Shown: positions 28,432-36,414 of the stretch, one piece after another
Layout of the letters: each line of letters starts with the position of its first letter
How positions within the stretch are numbered: the first letter of the stretch is position 1
Assembly: GCF_937873765.1 (NCBI RefSeq)
Contig: NZ_CALMZC010000041.1
Location: forward strand, 1 to 64,000
Direction: 5' to 3'
DNA: 64,000 bases
From: an uncultured Thiothrix sp.
GTDB lineage: Bacteria > Pseudomonadota > Gammaproteobacteria > Thiotrichales > Thiotrichaceae
Notes under the pieces: model-generated
Databases searched by the model: none
Seen by the model: the letters and a program-made list of their open reading frames with translations, nothing else
What the model was told of the DNA's origin: nothing
Program-made: the position numbers and the translations under genes

Positions 28432-28797
28432 ATGCTTGCGGATATTTTCTGGTATGTCGTGATTCCTCTCGCGGCTCTGTGGTTAGCTTATAGCTTTGGC
28501 TGGCAACGCGGCTATGATAATGGTTTTCTAGTTGGGCGTGATGAAGGTATTAAAGAAGGCAAAGTAGTTGGCGAGAAAATAGGTGTCGAAAAAGAGATTA
28601 AAGAACGCATTCTCACTAATCTTAGAGGTGCTAATAATGGTGCTTTAGATGAAACTGAATTAAAGATTCGAGAGAAATTCTATGCTGATCTCACCAAAAA
28701 ACCCTTAGCCCCACCGCCGCCTTCAACCAATTATGGAGTATATTGGTGGACAATCGCCAGTCTAGCTGGCGTACTCGTGGTATTTTGGTTGATTTAG
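28432..28797 (+). CDS. Two-TM hypothetical membrane protein
   Basis: A 121-residue protein with two membrane segments, residues about 3-20 (IFWYVVIPLAALWLAYSF) and 104-120 (WWTIASLAGVLVVFWLI). The middle is a glycine-spaced charged helix (RGYDNGFLVGRDEGIKEGKVVGEKIG) followed by a proline-rich turn (KPLAPPPPS). AAAGG sits 7 bases before ATG 28432. Not recognised; the protein ends two bases from the convergent pheA gene. Confidence 0.65.
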   Translation: MLADIFWYVVIPLAALWLAYSFGWQRGYDNGFLVGRDEGIKEGKVVGEKIGVEKEIKERILTNLRGANNGALDETELKIREKFYADLTKKPLAPPPPSTNYGVYWWTIASLAGVLVVFWLI

Positions 28798-28799
28798 GC

Positions 28800-29885
28800 T
28801 TACATCACCGCAACCGGATAAGAACCTAGGACTTTCAGCAAATCAACTTCATCACGTAGCACCTCTAAAGCCTTCTGCACATTAGGGTTAGTTTCATGGC
28901 CTTGTACATCCACAAAAAACACATACTCCCAATTCATATTGCGCGAAGGCCGCGATTCAATCCGTGACATATCCACACCATTTTCTGCTAGTGGTTGCAA
29001 TAAATGATAGAGCGAACCTGGACGATTCGGCGCAGAAACTAAAATCGACGTTTTATCTTTACCACTGGGTGCTACAACTTGATCACCAATTACTAAAAAG
29101 CGGGTCGTATTATTCGGTTGATCTTCAATATTTTGCTGCACCACTTCTAGCCCATAAATCGCCGCTGCTTGCTGACTACCAATCGCTACCGATTCAGGAT
29201 CTAAAGCCGATAAACGTGCTGCCTCTGCATTACTACTGACTGCAATACGCTCAGCATGTGGCAAGTTTTTATCTAACCAATAACGACACTGAGCCAGTGA
29301 TTGTTGATGCGAATAGATTTTAGCGGCACTTTTCCACTCAGCGTGTTTACACATTAAAGTCTGATTGATCCGCAGCATAATTTCGCCACAAATACGCAGT
29401 GGCGATTGCATAAACATATCTAAGGTATGTGTAATCACCCCCTCAGTGGAGTTTTCAATCGGCACGACACCATAGCGCACCCGTCCTGCTTCTACTTCCC
29501 GGAAAACTTGGCTAATTGAATCCACAGAGAAAGTCGCAATGCCATTACCAAAATGCTTAAAAGTTGCTTCCTGGGTGAATGTACCAGCGGGGCCTAAGTA
29601 GGCAATCTTCATCGATTCTTCTAGAGCTAAGCAGGCAGAAATAATCTCGCGATATAAACGGCTGACTTGCTCATTGCGCAGCGGCCCCGGATTATTCGCT
29701 TGCATACGGCGTAAAATTTGCGCTTCACGCTCAGGGCGATAGAAGACAGCCTTAGGATCTTCTGCAAGCTTGGCATGCGCTACTTGTTCGGCGCAGCGTG
29801 CACGCTCACTGAGAAGCTGCAAGACTTGATCATCCAGTGTATCAATCCGCTCACGTAAAGCTTTTAAATCTATATTTCCCGCCAT
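28800..29885 (-). CDS. pheA: Bifunctional chorismate mutase / prephenate dehydratase
   Basis: A 361-residue fusion. The AroQ chorismate mutase occupies about residues 1-85 (LKALRERIDTLDDQVLQLLSERAR, YRPEREAQILRRM); prephenate dehydratase follows (IAYLGPAGTFTQEATFKHFG, VPIENSTEGVI, and NTTRFLVIG with the Thr-Arg-Phe motif); the C-terminal ACT domain has the ESRPSR motif for phenylalanine feedback. It makes phenylpyruvate. ATG 29885 is used; it lies 20 bases inside the serC end, so serC and pheA are overlapped and coupled. In Pseudomonas the same serC-pheA order occurs. Confidence 0.95.
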   Translation of the reverse strand: MAGNIDLKALRERIDTLDDQVLQLLSERARCAEQVAHAKLAEDPKAVFYRPEREAQILRRMQANNPGPLRNEQVSRLYREIISACLALEESMKIAYLGPAGTFTQEATFKHFGNGIATFSVDSISQVFREVEAGRVRYGVVPIENSTEGVITHTLDMFMQSPLRICGEIMLRINQTLMCKHAEWKSAAKIYSHQQSLAQCRYWLDKNLPHAERIAVSSNAEAARLSALDPESVAIGSQQAAAIYGLEVVQQNIEDQPNNTTRFLVIGDQVVAPSGKDKTSILVSAPNRPGSLYHLLQPLAENGVDMSRIESRPSRNMNWEYVFFVDVQGHETNPNVQKALEVLRDEVDLLKVLGSYPVAVM

Positions 29886-29904
29886 GTCTTCTCTTCTGCT
29901 CCTC

Positions 29905-30990
29905 TCAACCGTTTTTCGCCTCGAACTCACGCATGAATGTAATTAAAGCATCCACGCCTTCCTCGGGCATTGCATTATAAATGCTGGCACGCATACCGCC
30001 TACTAAGCGATGACCTTTTAGTGTGACTAAACTCACTTGTGCTGCTTCATCCAAAAAGCGCTTTTCTAGACTTTCATTCGCTAAGGTAAAAGGCACATTC
30101 ATCCATGAACGACAATCAGGGTCAACCGGATTGTTATAGAAATCGCTGGTATCAATAGCTGCGTATAATTTCTCGGCTTTGCGCTGGTTGATCTTAGCCA
30201 TTGCGTCTAAGCCACCTTGCTTTAACAACCACTGAAAGACTAAGCCTGACAAATACCACGCATAGGTGGGTGGTGTGTTATACATAGACTCCGTTTCAGC
30301 ATAGATCTGATAATTAAACATGCTCGGTGTGCCATCCAGCACTTGGCCTAATAAGTCTTCACGCACAATCACCAGCGTTAATCCAGCAGGGCCAATATTC
30401 TTTTGTGCCCCTGCATAAATTAGTCCAAAGCGGCTCACATCAATCGGGCGAGCTAAAATATCAGAAGACATATCCACGACCAGCGGGACATCCTCCACTT
30501 CGGGAATCCAATCAAACTCCACCCCACGGATCGTTTCATTTGAGGTATAATGCAAATAAGCCGCCTGCGGATTACGTTGCCAACTAGCGAAAGGGGGAAT
30601 GGTGGTGTAATTACTATCTGCACTTGAAGCAATCACCTTAACATCAAGATAGCGCTGCCCTTCTTCAGTCGCCTTGAGTGACCAATCGCCCGTATCTAAG
30701 TAATCGGCTTGCGGTTTGCCACGCGCGAGATTCATCGGAATCATCGCAAATTGGCTATGTGCTCCACCTTGCAAAAATAGTACTTTGTAGTTGTTTGGAA
30801 TCGCCATCAGGGTACGAAAATCGGCTTCGGCTTGCGCTGCAATCGACATAAATTCTTTGCCCCGATGACTCATTTCCATCACCGACATACCAGAACCTTG
30901 CCAATCTAACAGTTCAGCTTGTGCTTGTTCGAGTACCGCGTGGGGGAGCACTGCAGGGCCGGGGCTAAAGTTGAAGACGGGCTGCTTCAT
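29905..30990 (-). CDS. serC: Phosphoserine aminotransferase
   Basis: A 361-residue class V PLP enzyme. It starts FNFSPGPAVLP, has GMSVMEMSHRGKEF, LFLQGGAHSQFAMIP near 75-90, and the PLP lysine in YAGAQKNIGPAGL near residue 195. It converts 3-phosphohydroxypyruvate to phosphoserine and also acts in the pyridoxine pathway. No serA or serB lies in this window. It heads the serC-pheA transcript. Confidence 0.95.
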   Translation of the reverse strand: MKQPVFNFSPGPAVLPHAVLEQAQAELLDWQGSGMSVMEMSHRGKEFMSIAAQAEADFRTLMAIPNNYKVLFLQGGAHSQFAMIPMNLARGKPQADYLDTGDWSLKATEEGQRYLDVKVIASSADSNYTTIPPFASWQRNPQAAYLHYTSNETIRGVEFDWIPEVEDVPLVVDMSSDILARPIDVSRFGLIYAGAQKNIGPAGLTLVIVREDLLGQVLDGTPSMFNYQIYAETESMYNTPPTYAWYLSGLVFQWLLKQGGLDAMAKINQRKAEKLYAAIDTSDFYNNPVDPDCRSWMNVPFTLANESLEKRFLDEAAQVSLVTLKGHRLVGGMRASIYNAMPEEGVDALITFMREFEAKNG

Positions 30991-31150
30991 AATGCCGCAT
31001 TTATCCTATAGCTAAAAACGAAGGCGCTATGTTCCCATATTGAGGGTTAGTATGGCAAACACAGGCTTAGAGTTTAATAAATTTAACATAACATAAATTA
31101 AAAGAATTAAATAACTTAAAATACTTGTACTTTAATTAATCTGGAGAAGA

Positions 31151-31540
31151 TCAAATATCACAGCGATCAAAGCTTTTACGTGGATTAAATTGTTGATTAG
31201 CTTCGTTATAACGATAAATTGCATAGCAGCGATCAATTCCGCCATGACCAATCGATTGCAGTACTGCCAAATCATTTAAGCCATCCCGATCGTAGTCACC
31301 GATTTTTAAATAGAAATTGCGCCAGCCTGCGTAAAGATACGGGTTTACTGCCTCCAGCATGACAGGTTGATTCTCCTCTATTTGCAGCATGACCAAATTT
31401 TCCTCAATAAAAACCCAAGCTGGTAGATTAGGTTTGATTTGGAAATAAACTTCGTGCTGACTAGAAGTCGCTGCGTGGATAAATGAACTATTTAGCCCTA
31501 AAAATAAACTAATCCATAGGCGCTTTAAGGGTTTTAACAT
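31151..31540 (-). CDS. Small exported protein with a VCBS/FG-GAP-like motif
   Basis: A 129-residue protein with a signal peptide (LWISLFLGLNSSFIHAATS). The C-terminal half reads GDYDRDGLNDLAVLQSIGHGGIDRCYAIYRYN, an EF-hand-like Ca-binding DxDxDG loop as in FG-GAP/VCBS repeats, and ends in cysteine-containing SFDRCDI. Probably a periplasmic or surface protein; function unknown. Divergent from the leader region of the 31704 lipoprotein. Confidence 0.65.
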   Translation of the reverse strand: MLKPLKRLWISLFLGLNSSFIHAATSSQHEVYFQIKPNLPAWVFIEENLVMLQIEENQPVMLEAVNPYLYAGWRNFYLKIGDYDRDGLNDLAVLQSIGHGGIDRCYAIYRYNEANQQFNPRKSFDRCDI

Positions 31541-31557
31541 ATACTAAACAGCCTCTT

Positions 31558-31678
31558 AACTGCAAAACTCTGCAGTTTCTCAAAGAAAACTACGCATCAG
31601 GTTCTAGTGTGCACTAAAGCATACTTATCACTAGGACTCAAAAGCGGCTTCTTCAGTTTCATCAACACCGCTTTTTTA
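31558..31678 (+). promoter_or_regulatory. Structured leader ending in an intrinsic terminator-like hairpin
   Basis: Three stems lie in a row: AACTGCA/TGCAGTT (31558-31577), CTAGTG/CACTAG (31604-31634) and AAAAGCGG/CCGCTTTT (31640-31675), the last followed by a T-run of six. The terminator-like hairpin ends 25 bases before the ATG of the 31704 gene, on its own strand, and no rightward gene precedes it. This is the layout of an attenuator or riboswitch, but I do not recognise a known class. Confidence 0.45.
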
Positions 31679-31703
31679 TTAGGAAAAAATTAGGGGAAAG
31701 TCC

Positions 31704-34040
31704 ATGATACCTGCAATTCGGGTAGCTGCCTGTTTAATCACAGTTTGGCTCTTACATGGCTGTGGAGGCGGTTCAGACAATACCAATAATGGCGGAGATG
31801 GTGGAGTTACGCCGCCAGCAGGGACGGGGAAACTCGTCGTCAGCCACCCACAAAATAGTAGCACCATTGCTTTAGTTAATATTCCCTACACAACCACCCC
31901 AAGCACCGCAGCAGCTCGTCAAGCGGGCAATACTAGTGCCACCGGCGAATATAAATACGATACTAGCGAACAAGTTAGCTTCAGTTTATTCAATACCACC
32001 TTTGCTGGCATTACCACCAAAGCAAGCATCAATGAAGATGATTTGGCTGTCAGTTTCTGCAAAAATCATGCTGCGCCTGCAAGCTGCCAATACAAGGTAG
32101 CACGTAATGTGCAACGACTCTTACTCAGCACTGATACAGATCAAAACTACACCAATGGCATCACGATTCTTGCAAATTTTCAGCAAAATCCACCACTAGC
32201 TCTGGATAGTGAGATCGACCAATTTGAGCTTGCTTTAGCCAAGAAGCTCTCTCCGCTAGGTCGCCAAACTGTAGCCCTATTTAGCCCGTCTTTAGGGATC
32301 AACTTAGAGTCACCCCAGCCTGAATCCGATGAAGTCGGCGGGCAACCTGTCGCTTTTGTCGATTTATTTAGAATCTCACGCCCTTTTCCTGAATTTTCTT
32401 GTACCGATATTAAATATGATAGCCATGGCTGGCCAACTGAAATTCCAGCCTCGTGCGATACTCAAGTAAATCCTACTTTCCGTACCCCCACTTGGGCAAC
32501 GACTTTAATTCTACGCTATCTACCTTATGGAGCGATTCCAACCGGTAAATACACCGTTCTATACGAAGGAGCTGGCTCACTCCAATATAGTGGGATTGCC
32601 AATAAGCTACCGGCAGAAAGCCAGCCCGGACGTGATGTGATCGAGATCACACCGGACTTAATTAAAACGCGCAACTCAGCCGGTTTGCGCGTGCAATTAA
32701 AAGACATGGATAGCGCCAATCCAGTGAAAAATATCCGCATTGTTATGCCCGGTGGCACTTGTGAGGGCAATCCTTTAGTGCGGGTGGATAGTGAGGCTGA
32801 TTGCCCCTCAGGTCAATATCGTAGCTTTGTGGATACTTTAGCGGCTGATCGTAATAGCATTATTTTTAATCCCGATTATTTGCGCTTTTTGAAGGATTTC
32901 AAAGTATTGCGCACCATGAATCTGATGGAAATGAGTCCACGGAATAGAGCTTGTTATCCTTTAACCGATGATGCGTATAAACAATGCCTGCTTCAGGAGT
33001 TCACTTGGGATCAGCGGGCGAAAATGGATCAAGCCTCATGGGGTGGATCCTCTCGTACACCTTTACTGAAACTATATGCACGCGGTGCTCCACTCGAAGT
33101 GGTCGTGGCTTTAGCCAATACCTTAAACAAAGATGTGTGGTTTAACTTGCCTCATAACGCCACTAATGATTACGTCACTCAATTTGCTACTTATGTGCGC
33201 GATACTCTCAACCCCAACCTGAAAATCCATGTCGAATATACCAATGAACCGTGGAATGCCATTTTCTGGGGTGCGATGTATGTACGGATGAAAGGTATTG
33301 CTTTGGGTTTGGATACCACTGAATGGCGGGCGGGTTATAAATACTACTCCAATCGCTCGGTAGAAATTTTCAAAATCTGGCACGATATTTTTGGTGGCTC
33401 TGAACGCTTAATCCGTACCTTGAATACCTATCATCCCGATGAATGGATGTCGCGCAATATGTTGAGCTATAACGGTAATAGCCAATTCGTCGATGCTTTA
33501 GCCAGTGCGCCCTATTTCCAAGGCTGTTGGGATAAATCCGCCAATGTAGCTTGTGCTGATACCACTAAAAATCCATTAGTAGTGAAAGATGCGACCTCAG
33601 TCGATGATTTATTCACTATCATTGATAATCCAAACAATCCTTATGGGATCGCTGCGACGCTCAAATGGATGAGTGTGCAAGCCAAAGTCGCTAAAGATTT
33701 TAATGTCGATTTTTATACTTATGAAGGCGGCCAGCATTTGGTGACTAAAAATGAGGATCAGACTTTAACTGCTGATCATCGCAAACGTCTCTTGGACTTA
33801 ATCCGTGCGGCGAATCGTGACCCACGGATGGCAGGGCGCTACAGCCAAATGCTCACGGGCTGGAAAGAGAGTGGCGGCAAATTATTCATGCTATTTACCA
33901 TGCCACAGAGCTATCACAGTTGGGGTACTTTTGGTATCAAAGAGCATTTGAATCAAGCACGTAGCGAAGCCCCTAAATACGATATGAGTATGCAATTCCA
34001 AGAAATGCAGAAAAAATGTTGGTGGGCAGACTGTGAGTAG
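31704..34040 (+). CDS. Large secreted lipoprotein, glycosidase-like C-terminal half
   Basis: A 778-residue protein. A lipoprotein signal with HGC near residue 20 is followed by a Gly/Asn/Asp-rich linker. Residues about 45-250 look like a beta-rich N-terminal region with several cysteines. From about 300 to the end the pattern suggests a TIM-barrel glycosidase: FLKDFKVLRTMNLMEMSP, EVVVALANTLNKDVWFNLPHN, HVEYTNEPWNAIFW (possible acid/base in TNEPWN), NTYHPDEW, FYTYEGGQH (possible second catalytic Glu). No family was assigned with certainty. Surface or outer membrane anchored, possibly acting on polysaccharides. The first 25 residues overlap no other gene. Confidence 0.7.
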   Translation: MIPAIRVAACLITVWLLHGCGGGSDNTNNGGDGGVTPPAGTGKLVVSHPQNSSTIALVNIPYTTTPSTAAARQAGNTSATGEYKYDTSEQVSFSLFNTTFAGITTKASINEDDLAVSFCKNHAAPASCQYKVARNVQRLLLSTDTDQNYTNGITILANFQQNPPLALDSEIDQFELALAKKLSPLGRQTVALFSPSLGINLESPQPESDEVGGQPVAFVDLFRISRPFPEFSCTDIKYDSHGWPTEIPASCDTQVNPTFRTPTWATTLILRYLPYGAIPTGKYTVLYEGAGSLQYSGIANKLPAESQPGRDVIEITPDLIKTRNSAGLRVQLKDMDSANPVKNIRIVMPGGTCEGNPLVRVDSEADCPSGQYRSFVDTLAADRNSIIFNPDYLRFLKDFKVLRTMNLMEMSPRNRACYPLTDDAYKQCLLQEFTWDQRAKMDQASWGGSSRTPLLKLYARGAPLEVVVALANTLNKDVWFNLPHNATNDYVTQFATYVRDTLNPNLKIHVEYTNEPWNAIFWGAMYVRMKGIALGLDTTEWRAGYKYYSNRSVEIFKIWHDIFGGSERLIRTLNTYHPDEWMSRNMLSYNGNSQFVDALASAPYFQGCWDKSANVACADTTKNPLVVKDATSVDDLFTIIDNPNNPYGIAATLKWMSVQAKVAKDFNVDFYTYEGGQHLVTKNEDQTLTADHRKRLLDLIRAANRDPRMAGRYSQMLTGWKESGGKLFMLFTMPQSYHSWGTFGIKEHLNQARSEAPKYDMSMQFQEMQKKCWWADCE

Positions 34041-34055
34041 CTAATGCGAACCCTA

Positions 34056-34078
34056 GCGCCAGTCTAATTCGCTGGCGC
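34056..34078. terminator. Bidirectional hairpin terminator between convergent genes
   Basis: GCGCCAG at 34056-34062 pairs with CTGGCGC at 34072-34078 (7 bp, loop of 9), located between the convergent lipoprotein gene and the 34092 gene. Followed by a T-rich stretch (TTGTTCTATTTT). Confidence 0.6.
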
Positions 34079-34091
34079 AGCTTGTTCTATT

Positions 34092-35000
34092 TTAGAGTTT
34101 GGGAGCGAATACATCCTTGTAGCGTATTGTTTGTGAACTGGTTTCACCCTTATCGGTTTTAGCTAGGCTTTTGTAAGGTAAGCCATCGAGCTTGCCAATA
34201 TAAATTTGGTTAGTCCCCGCGCCCATGCCTGCCATATCGCTGTGATAACTAAACATCACAACTTCTACTCCATCTAGCGTATCAGTGCCCTCTTCCTTAC
34301 ATTCAGTCAGTTTGATACTGCCATCTTTCATCATCCCAATCACCACCCGCTCTGCATGACTCATATCGGGCGCTTGCTGCCACTTGCCCTCAGTGCTCAT
34401 AAAAAACTGCTCATTCAGCTTAATCGCTTCTAATTTTAGCCCATCTGCTTCGGTAATCGTATGCCAAGCGGCTTGTGCCAATTTAGCTTCACTGGCTTTA
34501 ATCACTGTTTCGCAAGCCGGATCAGCTGTAGTTGTTGAGATTGTTGTGGGTGTTGCCGTGCTAGAACTAGCTAACTTAGTAGAGGCCAATCGCAGCAAAC
34601 TTTCTAGTTTCTGCAAACCACTATCTACATACTCTCCCCCCATCTTACTGACACTGATTACCTCTTGGCCTTGGCGCATCGAAACCTTATCGATTTCACG
34701 CCCCTGCCGATGGCTATTGGCTTCATCACCTAAATCTGCAATTTTATTTTTGCCTGAAAACAAAGTCTTGAAACCGTTTTTTGCCGCTTCCTCATCGTGA
34801 TAGTCGATGTACATGACGCGCACTGAAAAACTATCTTTTGCATAATCACAAATTTCAGGGGTATTCGTGGTAACTTCCACTGCTTGACCAAAAGCGGTTT
34901 GAATTTCAGCCGCACTGATTAGAGAACAGGCAGACTCTGCAGCATAAACTTGCGTAACTAAGCAAGCCGATAAACAAACTAATAAACCAGAGGATTTCAT
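34092..35000 (-). CDS. Exported hypothetical protein with two halves
   Basis: A 302-residue protein with a signal peptide (MKSSGLLVCLSACLVTQVYA, then AES). Residues 20-145 (CSLISAAEIQTAFG, ICDYAK, ADLGDEA) resemble DUF3558-type small periplasmic domains. A Thr/Ser-rich linker (SSTATPTTISTTTADP) leads to a second half (about 165-302) with a lipocalin-like beta pattern: LEAIKLNEQFFMSTEGKWQQ, LDGVEVVMFSYHSD, NQIYIGKLDGLPYKS. The second half resembles LppX/LolA-like lipid binding domains, but the match is only by eye. Function unknown. Confidence 0.65.
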   Translation of the reverse strand: MKSSGLLVCLSACLVTQVYAAESACSLISAAEIQTAFGQAVEVTTNTPEICDYAKDSFSVRVMYIDYHDEEAAKNGFKTLFSGKNKIADLGDEANSHRQGREIDKVSMRQGQEVISVSKMGGEYVDSGLQKLESLLRLASTKLASSSTATPTTISTTTADPACETVIKASEAKLAQAAWHTITEADGLKLEAIKLNEQFFMSTEGKWQQAPDMSHAERVVIGMMKDGSIKLTECKEEGTDTLDGVEVVMFSYHSDMAGMGAGTNQIYIGKLDGLPYKSLAKTDKGETSSQTIRYKDVFAPKL

Positions 35001-35301
35001 AATTTCATCCTTGTATGGGTCGAGGATTTAGTGGATATTCGGACGATCTCAAACAGTTTAGGTTCAAACGCTCGCTAGATTATCGAACCTTTCTGAATCC
35101 AATGTATAGCCAAAAAAGACAAAAACTGCAAGCCTTAGTCAAGACTTGCTTACACTCCTGAATGGGTGATTAAACGCTAAGCCAGTATTTTAGGTTCTGT
35201 GTGCATTGAGCTGAGCATAGAACAAATTCTTATAACTTATTTTCACTTGCGAACCTGAACAGGTAAGATAGCGCCCACCTTTTAGTTTGCAGGTTTATCC
35301 C
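35001..35301. other. 301-base divergent promoter region before DAHP synthase
   Basis: Region between the leftward 34092 gene and the rightward aromatic synthase. It must hold both promoters. I see no TyrR/TrpR-type palindrome, ORF, tRNA or terminator with confidence; weak inverted repeats such as GTTCT/AGAAC at about 35195-35224 exist. Confidence 0.35.
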
Positions 35302-36372
35302 ATGTTCCAAGATACGCTCAACAATACCAATATCGCTGAAGAGCACGTATTAGTCACCCCTGATGAGTTCAAAGCTCGCTTCCCACTGTCTGCACAAGGC
35401 GAAGCTTTTATACGCAGTAGCCGCCAAATCGTTGAAAATATTCTGGATGGCAAAGATCAGCGCTTATTAGTGGTATCAGGCCCTTGCTCCATTCACGACG
35501 TGGCAGCCGCTAAAGAATATGCCTTGCGCTTAAAAGCACTCAGCGAACAAGTCGATGATTCTTTGTATTTGGTTATGCGGATTTATTTTGAAAAACCACG
35601 CACCACCGTCGGCTGGAAAGGTCTGATTAATGACCCCGACATGAACGACTCTTTCAATATTGAAAAGGGTCTAGGCTTAGCACGTGAATTATTATTGTGG
35701 CTAGCCGAGCAAAATATTCCCACCGCGACCGAAGCACTTGACCCCATTAGCCCCCAATATTTATCCGATCTCTTTGCTTGGGCGGCGATTGGCGCACGCA
35801 CCACAGAATCGCAAACGCACCGCGAAATGGCCAGTGGTTTATCCATGCCAGTGGGCTTCAAGAATGGCACGGATGGCAATTTAGATGTCGCGATCAATGC
35901 GATGCTCTCCGTCTCTCATCCACATAGTTTCCTTGGGATTAATCAAACCGGCCAAGTGACGGTGATCAAAACCCGTGGCAATCGCTATGGGCATATGATT
36001 CTGCGGGGCGGTAAACATCCGAATTACGATAGCGTCAATATTGCGCAATGCGAACAAGCGTTGGCGAAGGCTAAACTCCCCCAGAATATCGTGGTCGATT
36101 GCAGCCACGGCAACTCCAGCAAGCAACACGCTTTACAAGTTTTAGTCGCGGAAAATGTCGCTAGCCAAATTATTGAAGGCAATCGCTCCATTATGGGCAT
36201 TATGCTAGAAAGTAATCTTTTCCCCGGCAATCAAGCGATTCCAGCGGATTTAAGCCAACTTAAATATGGTGTTTCAGTCACCGATGCTTGTATTGATTGG
36301 GATACGACTTCACAACTCTTAAAACACTTGAATGGACGCTTGAAAAATGTATTAAGAGAGCGTCGCCTCTAA
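35302..36372 (+). CDS. aroF: 3-deoxy-7-phosphoheptulonate synthase, class I
   Basis: A 356-residue type I DAHP synthase that condenses phosphoenolpyruvate and erythrose 4-phosphate, the first step of the shikimate route. Motifs: VVSGPCSIHD near residue 58, KPRTTVGWKGLINDPDMN, TEALDPISPQYL, WAAIGARTTESQTHREMASG, VGFKNGTDG, LRGGKHPNYD, VDCSHGNSSKQ and EGNRSIMGIMLESNL. CAGG before ATG 35302 sets the start. Which aromatic end product inhibits it cannot be read by eye, so the symbol (aroF versus aroG or aroH) is provisional. Confidence 0.93.
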   Translation: MFQDTLNNTNIAEEHVLVTPDEFKARFPLSAQGEAFIRSSRQIVENILDGKDQRLLVVSGPCSIHDVAAAKEYALRLKALSEQVDDSLYLVMRIYFEKPRTTVGWKGLINDPDMNDSFNIEKGLGLARELLLWLAEQNIPTATEALDPISPQYLSDLFAWAAIGARTTESQTHREMASGLSMPVGFKNGTDGNLDVAINAMLSVSHPHSFLGINQTGQVTVIKTRGNRYGHMILRGGKHPNYDSVNIAQCEQALAKAKLPQNIVVDCSHGNSSKQHALQVLVAENVASQIIEGNRSIMGIMLESNLFPGNQAIPADLSQLKYGVSVTDACIDWDTTSQLLKHLNGRLKNVLRERRL

Positions 36373-36414
36373 AGTTTTATTTTAAGGCTGTTGTCTGTTG
36401 TGTAGGCAGCAGCC
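36373..36414. terminator. Hairpin between convergent DAHP synthase and sbcC
   Basis: AAGGCTG near 36384 and CAGCCTT near 36409 pair across a loop that itself can fold; followed by ACTGCCC rather than a T-run. It separates two convergent genes only 42 bases apart and may serve both strands. Confidence 0.45.
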
